A DNA stretch of 23,551 nucleotides from Paraglomus occultum (taxonomy: Eukaryota; Glomeromycota; Glomeromycetes; Paraglomerales; Paraglomeraceae): assembly GCA_910592205.1 (NCBI GenBank), contig CAJVPJ010000494.1:1-23551 (forward strand). The letters run 5' to 3'. Position numbers and translations under genes: made by a program. The notes beneath the pieces are model-generated. The model had not been told where the DNA came from. It searched no databases and saw only the letters and a list, made by a program, of their open reading frames with translations. Below, one piece after another: positions 20,090 to 23,551 of this stretch; the first letter of the stretch is position 1; each line of letters begins with the position of its first letter.

Positions 20090-22041
20090 ATGAAAACACC
20101 CCGTATGGACCAGCCAGAGGACCAAGTACGTTGTGTCTGCGGAGTAACTAGTAAGTAACTGAGAAAGAATGGAATGCAGGCTGCAGAGGAGAGAAGGATA
20201 AAGAGAAAAGTAAGAAGAACAACCCACTAGAAATATTATATCCAACTAACACTTAAGCGTTGCTTTCCCCCGCTCGCTTTCTCCTTTAAATACAAGTCGC
20301 ATTCCACTCACAATATCCACCTTCTGTTACGCATTCTTACCTACCTTTCCCACCTTTCTAGCAAATGACGACCAAGCAATGGTGCAATGCGACAAATGTC
20401 TTGTCTGGCAACATACTGAGTGTGTTGGCTTCACAGAACGCTTGGAAGAATACCATTGCGAACGTTGCTCTCCTGTCAAACATCTATACAGACAAATGGG
20501 CTTTCGAACGTGAGTATACATACCCTCCACCCACTTTATGGGCCTTTCAACTCCGCACCGGTTTTCACTTTCTTAACGACTTATAGTAACTTAATTATGC
20601 TTTGGATAAAAACAGCAACGTCGAGTATCTCGAGAATACAAGTCATAAGAAATCCAAAACCAAATATGCTTCTCATAACACAGAAGACGACAAGAGCACG
20701 AAACGACGCTCAAACCAACGTCCAAAAAAGCTTGAAGAAGCTTCAGCTAACTCGTCCCGTTTCAACCTTTCACAGCGACGTCCAAGCAATACGTCTAAAG
20801 GCTTACACCCGAAGTCATCACATTCCAAAACGTCAGACCCCACAAGTCCTGCTGCTCATAAACCGAAACGTAAGCCGTCACTAAGCTCGCTAAGTGATGA
20901 AGACAAAGTGACATCAAACGTAGGTAAGAGCAACCGTAAAAGTCATGTAAAGAAGAAATCTCGGCACACGGCCTCGTCTGAAGGTGACAGTCTATCGGAA
21001 ATCGAAGATTCGATGGAAATTGATGACATTGAGTTAGAAGAGAGTCAAAATGAGGATAAAGAGCATGAGAAAACGGAAGAGATGAATAACGAAGACATGG
21101 AAGAGCTGAAAGAAAGGGACATGAATAAGGAGAACGACGGAGAAAGGGACCAAGATAATGAAAAAGCATACGAGAAGATTAATGATAGACCACAAAATAA
21201 CAAGAATGGAGAAAAGTCAGCATACAAAATGAGTAATGATGCTGGCAAGAATGGAGAAACTAGTACGGAAAAGCCTCCTTACGTCTATGAGAAGAACTTA
21301 GATAGGCCTTTAATAGAAGCGCACCATCATGAAGAGGAGTATCATGAACGCAAAGGTATGTGCTAAGCCGTATATTCCTGAGTGTTGGTTAACTGTCTAT
21401 ATACGTTAATCATAGATTTGCTTATTACTTGCATTTCTTGTACTGAATCTGCTTTAACACCTCACAAATTGACTTTTCGATAATATGCAGACAATAAGAA
21501 GAATAAGAAACGTTCTGCTCACAAATCTTCTTCGGATACGTTGTCAGTTTCCCAAATGCTTGACAGAGCTAAGAAAATGGCGTTATGGATAACTCTGGTT
21601 GAACTAGATCAAGCTCGGCGAAATGGTACATTATCCCCCAGCGAGGATGAAGATGACAATTCGCGCCCAAAAAAGTCAATTAAAAAAACCTCCACTATAA
21701 CCTTGATGAATTCTATCAGTTCTGGCAAGGACAGTATGGTACAAATGACGTCATCGTCCACGCTATCATCAACGTCAACAGTGAGCACATCGAGTATTTC
21801 ATCCTCACTGACCTCTGTATTGGCAACTCCGTCGCCAAGCGAACATGCCACATCACCTGAATCAATTAGTTCTTCGGAACCAGGCGGTGATGTTGTTACA
21901 CCGTCTAATGAGTCGCCCGGAGCGATAGTTGGTATGCTCAATAGTGAAGGGAAAGATGCTGGTATTTTGGATCTTTGTGAGGAATTGTTGAGAGATATCA
22001 ATCGATTTCAACAGAATTACGGAAAGAAGGTTGAAGTATAA
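20090..22041 (+). CDS. PHD-finger protein, Cti6-like (probable Rpd3L-type histone deacetylase subunit), four exons
   Basis: Exons 20090-20150, 20362-20509, 20616-21355 and 21491-22041 join in frame to 499 residues. All introns have canonical ends (GTAAGT, GTGAGT, GTATGT donors; TCTAG, ACAG, GCAG acceptors). Residues 14-56 form a complete C4HC3 PHD finger: Cys15, Cys17, Cys30, Cys33, His38, Cys41, Cys53, Cys56, with Trp36 two residues before the His, as in fingers that read methylated Lys4 of histone H3. Intron 1 interrupts the finger. Residues 57-70 (SPVKHLYRQMGF...) close it. The middle (about 70-320) is basic and Ser-rich, then strongly Glu/Lys/Asp-rich. A helix at about 335-355 (SVSQMLDRAKKMALWITL), a Ser/Thr-rich stretch and a terminal helix (ILDLCEELLRDINRFQQNYG) follow. 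This order and length recall yeast Cti6. The PHD call is firm; Cti6 orthology is inference, and Set3- or Bye1-type PHD proteins are the alternatives. ATG 20090 is the only start giving the first zinc cysteines, apart from the in-frame ATG at 20105. Confidence 0.88.
20151..20361 (+). other. Intron 1 of the PHD-finger gene
   Basis: GTAAGT donor and a pyrimidine-rich TTTCTAG acceptor; 211 nt. It splits a Thr codon between Cys17 and Cys30 of the zinc finger. A CTAAC branch-like motif lies around 20244, rather far from the acceptor. Confidence 0.85.
20510..20615 (+). other. Intron 2 of the PHD-finger gene
   Basis: GTGAGT donor, AAACAG acceptor, 106 nt. It splits a Thr codon (AC/C) just after the finger and brings the finger frame into the long charged middle exon. 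Confidence 0.82.
21356..21490 (+). other. Intron 3 of the PHD-finger gene
   Basis: GTATGT donor, ATGCAG acceptor, 135 nt. It splits an Asp codon (G/AC) and joins the charged middle to the basic start of the last exon. Confidence 0.85.
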
Positions 22042-22260
22042 TATATCATAGTGGTTGGACAATGTTTCCCTTCGTGTTTAGAGTTTATTAGTGGGTTCTG
22101 GTATTATCATAATCAGAGAAATTGAGAATGTGTGTAGTTTTTACTGTTTGTTAAAAGTACTTTATAGTTTGAATATAAAAGAACAATTTTTTATATATAT
22201 ACTTATTCCTTCTTCTCCCGATGGACATAATTCAGCTTGCTGAATAATTACAGGAGATGA
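22042..22260 (+). terminator. 3' UTR and probable polyadenylation region of the PHD-finger gene
   Basis: T-rich DNA follows the TAA. AATATAAAAG near 22174 is an AATAAA-like efficiency or positioning element; a perfect AATAAA appears only further on, near 22462. Either could direct 3' end formation. Confidence 0.4.
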
Positions 22261-22595
22261 TAAAATGTAGTGATTACGGTTAGTAAATTTTAATATCTAC
22301 TACTTGGATTTGCCAGAGTTTTAGTATTTCATTGTTGTCTTTCTATGACGTTTAAATATTTTGATACTAGTTTCTCTGTTAGTTCCATCCTTTCTTCTGT
22401 ATATATTTTTGGTTAATATATTTTCTTTTTTGAGCCCTTGTAAACGATTTCCGCTCATTAGAATAAAAGAAACCTCCTCAGAAATGCAAACAGCCTATTA
22501 CTATACTAATGTATAAAGCAAACCAGAGTGACAGTAAAAATTCAATTTGGTTGTAATCATTCGCTTTATCAACATGATGGGAGGTGTTCGTCTCA

Positions 22596-22628
22596 CCGAC
22601 AAATTCCCTTTTCGGGTAGTTTTGTCGG
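22596..22628. repeat. Short fold-back (hairpin) repeat
   Basis: CCGACAAA at 22596-22603 pairs with TTTGTCGG at 22621-22628, and an inner CCC/GGG pair tightens the stem. A second small palindrome (AAATGG...CCATTT) follows directly. Possible remnant of a small foldback element, or an RNA hairpin if transcribed. Confidence 0.5.
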
Positions 22629-22699
22629 CGAAATGGACCCGCCCATTTTGTTCCTTACCTAAATTAAACAATTTGGGAAGGGAGAAAAATCGGAAAATA

Positions 22700-23000
22700 C
22701 TATATTAATATAGTTTTAATATCTGACAAATCATCAATTGTTGTGCGTTTATGTACATCCAGATTTTGTTTGCTAAGCTTCATAATCCCGAAAATTTTTT
22801 CATTAGTCTCTTCGGTCTTTTCTACTAATTCTTTAAATATTTTTATTCTATATTTAACTAACGCAGAAGGCCCGAAATCATAGCAAAGTTGGGCACTGTA
22901 TATCCAATGAATTTTCATCGCGCGTGTAATCGAAATTTCCATGATAGACCGACCCTCCTTTTTTTTCATAATGGAAACATACTCTTTGGCATTTCTTGGG
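22700..23000 (-). other. Weak minus-strand open frame
   Basis: The 89-codon ATG frame (22969-22700) extends a few codons upstream (RNAKEYVSIMKKKEG). It encodes a Lys/Glu/Ile-rich, helix-prone product (FKELVEKTEETNEKIFGIMK). No family is recognised, and this length occurs by chance at this base composition. A GTAAGC string upstream could be a splice site, but no partner exon is visible. Confidence 0.25.
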
Positions 23001-23448
23001 TGCTCTCATCAGCTTACCTTCCCTGACAGATTTGAAAGTGGCAAGTAAGGAAGGTAAGTTCTCACATTAAAATAATCTTTTACATCGATAAACTGAATAA
23101 TTTATTAGTATGTGATGACAATCAAGGAAATCATGAACTTGTACTGTACATCTTAGAACAAGTTTATCAGCAAACTATTGCTGAATTAGAAAAGTCAGGC
23201 TAAGCTCTATCATTCTGCGCTCGTAAATTGTGAACAAGATGTTTAGTCAAAAGCAATGCTTGTTCAAAGTTGTATGCCCTGTTATCTTTATGATCGGAAT
23301 AGTTTTAAACTTACATAACAAAATCAAAACAAATACGTAAAATTGGTAGAAAATATATTAATAAATGTCATGTGAAACTTGGTAAATAACAATCAGTGAT
23401 ATCAATGAGACGACTACAATTTTACTGTAGGAAGGTTTCCAATTTATT
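23001..23448. other. AT-rich spacer before the terminal microsatellite
   Basis: One short plus-strand stretch (about 23082-23203, reading LEQVYQQTIAELEKSG before a TAA) looks protein-like but is only about 40 codons. Nothing else is supported. Confidence 0.35.
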
Positions 23449-23474
23449 GTAGCAGTAGTAGTAGTAGTAGTAGC

Positions 23475-23551
<77 letters not shown>
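23449..23551 (+). repeat. TAG/AGT trinucleotide microsatellite, running off the window end
   Basis: About 34 tandem AGT/TAG units, with two AGC interruptions near the left end (23451-23453 and about 23472-23474) and a pure array thereafter. It continues to the last base, so its full length is unknown. In this orientation a frame through it would read repeated stops (TAG), Ser (AGT) or Val (GTA). No gene is seen to include it. Confidence 0.97.

Noticed and set aside
20365-20884. Plus-strand frames beginning at 20365 and 20420 as separate genes
   Set aside because: They run through intron 2 or are out of phase; the correct frame over 20362-20509 encodes the PHD finger cysteines.
20795-21248. 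Minus-strand frames of 67 and 124 codons in the charged region of the PHD gene
   Set aside because: Ser/Leu-rich shadows of Glu/Lys-rich codons on the other strand.
21609-22001. Minus-strand 130-codon frame in the last PHD-gene exon
   Set aside because: A shadow of the Ser/Thr-rich coding strand; no independent support.

Overview
The window looks like AT-rich nuclear DNA from a fungus, most likely an early-diverging, Mucoromycota-type genome. The reasons are short introns with canonical GT...AG ends (GTAAGT, GTGAGT, GTATGT donors), a fungal-style bHLH regulator, a fungal PHD-finger chromatin protein, decayed DNA-transposon pieces of kinds common in such genomes, and long gene-poor AT-rich spacers. 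There are no bacterial-style operons or ribosome binding sites, and I saw no CRISPR array, rRNA or tRNA. The assignment to Mucoromycota is inference.

Only two genes are convincingly intact. On the minus strand, about 6.5 to 4.85 kb, lies a serine-rich bHLH transcription factor with a C-terminal class-B (CACGTG-type) bHLH and a coiled-coil extension. Its first exon is small and its exact N-terminus is ambiguous. On the plus strand, 20090-22041, four exons encode a 499-residue protein with a complete N-terminal C4HC3 PHD finger, a long charged middle and conserved-looking C-terminal helices. It resembles Cti6-type subunits of Rpd3L histone deacetylase complexes. No single open frame shows the PHD finger: two introns split this part of the gene, and it appears only after splicing.

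The rest is mostly intergenic DNA and relics. At 0.87-1.72 kb two transposase remnants of different Tc1/mariner/IS630-type families lie close together in opposite orientation. At 13.40-13.83 kb there is a 432-bp MITE-like element with perfect 31-bp terminal inverted repeats. At 16.6-18.2 kb (minus) there is a decayed, intron-containing gene of unknown family, with a homopolymer frameshift and several in-frame stops. Next to it is a locally GC-richer patch with open frames on both strands (18.0-18.9 kb). A short TATA/AATAAA cassette near 3.9 kb may be a solo-LTR or promoter relic. The window ends inside a TAG/AGT trinucleotide microsatellite.

Both intact genes encode nuclear regulators (a sequence-specific DNA-binding protein and a probable chromatin reader), but they lie about 14 kb apart on opposite strands and nothing shows that they work together. 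I found no multi-gene system. The most unusual things are the unrecognised decayed spliced gene, the MITE and the unresolved first exon of the bHLH gene. Most other open frames of 60-90 codons match what chance gives in AT-rich DNA and are not called as genes.
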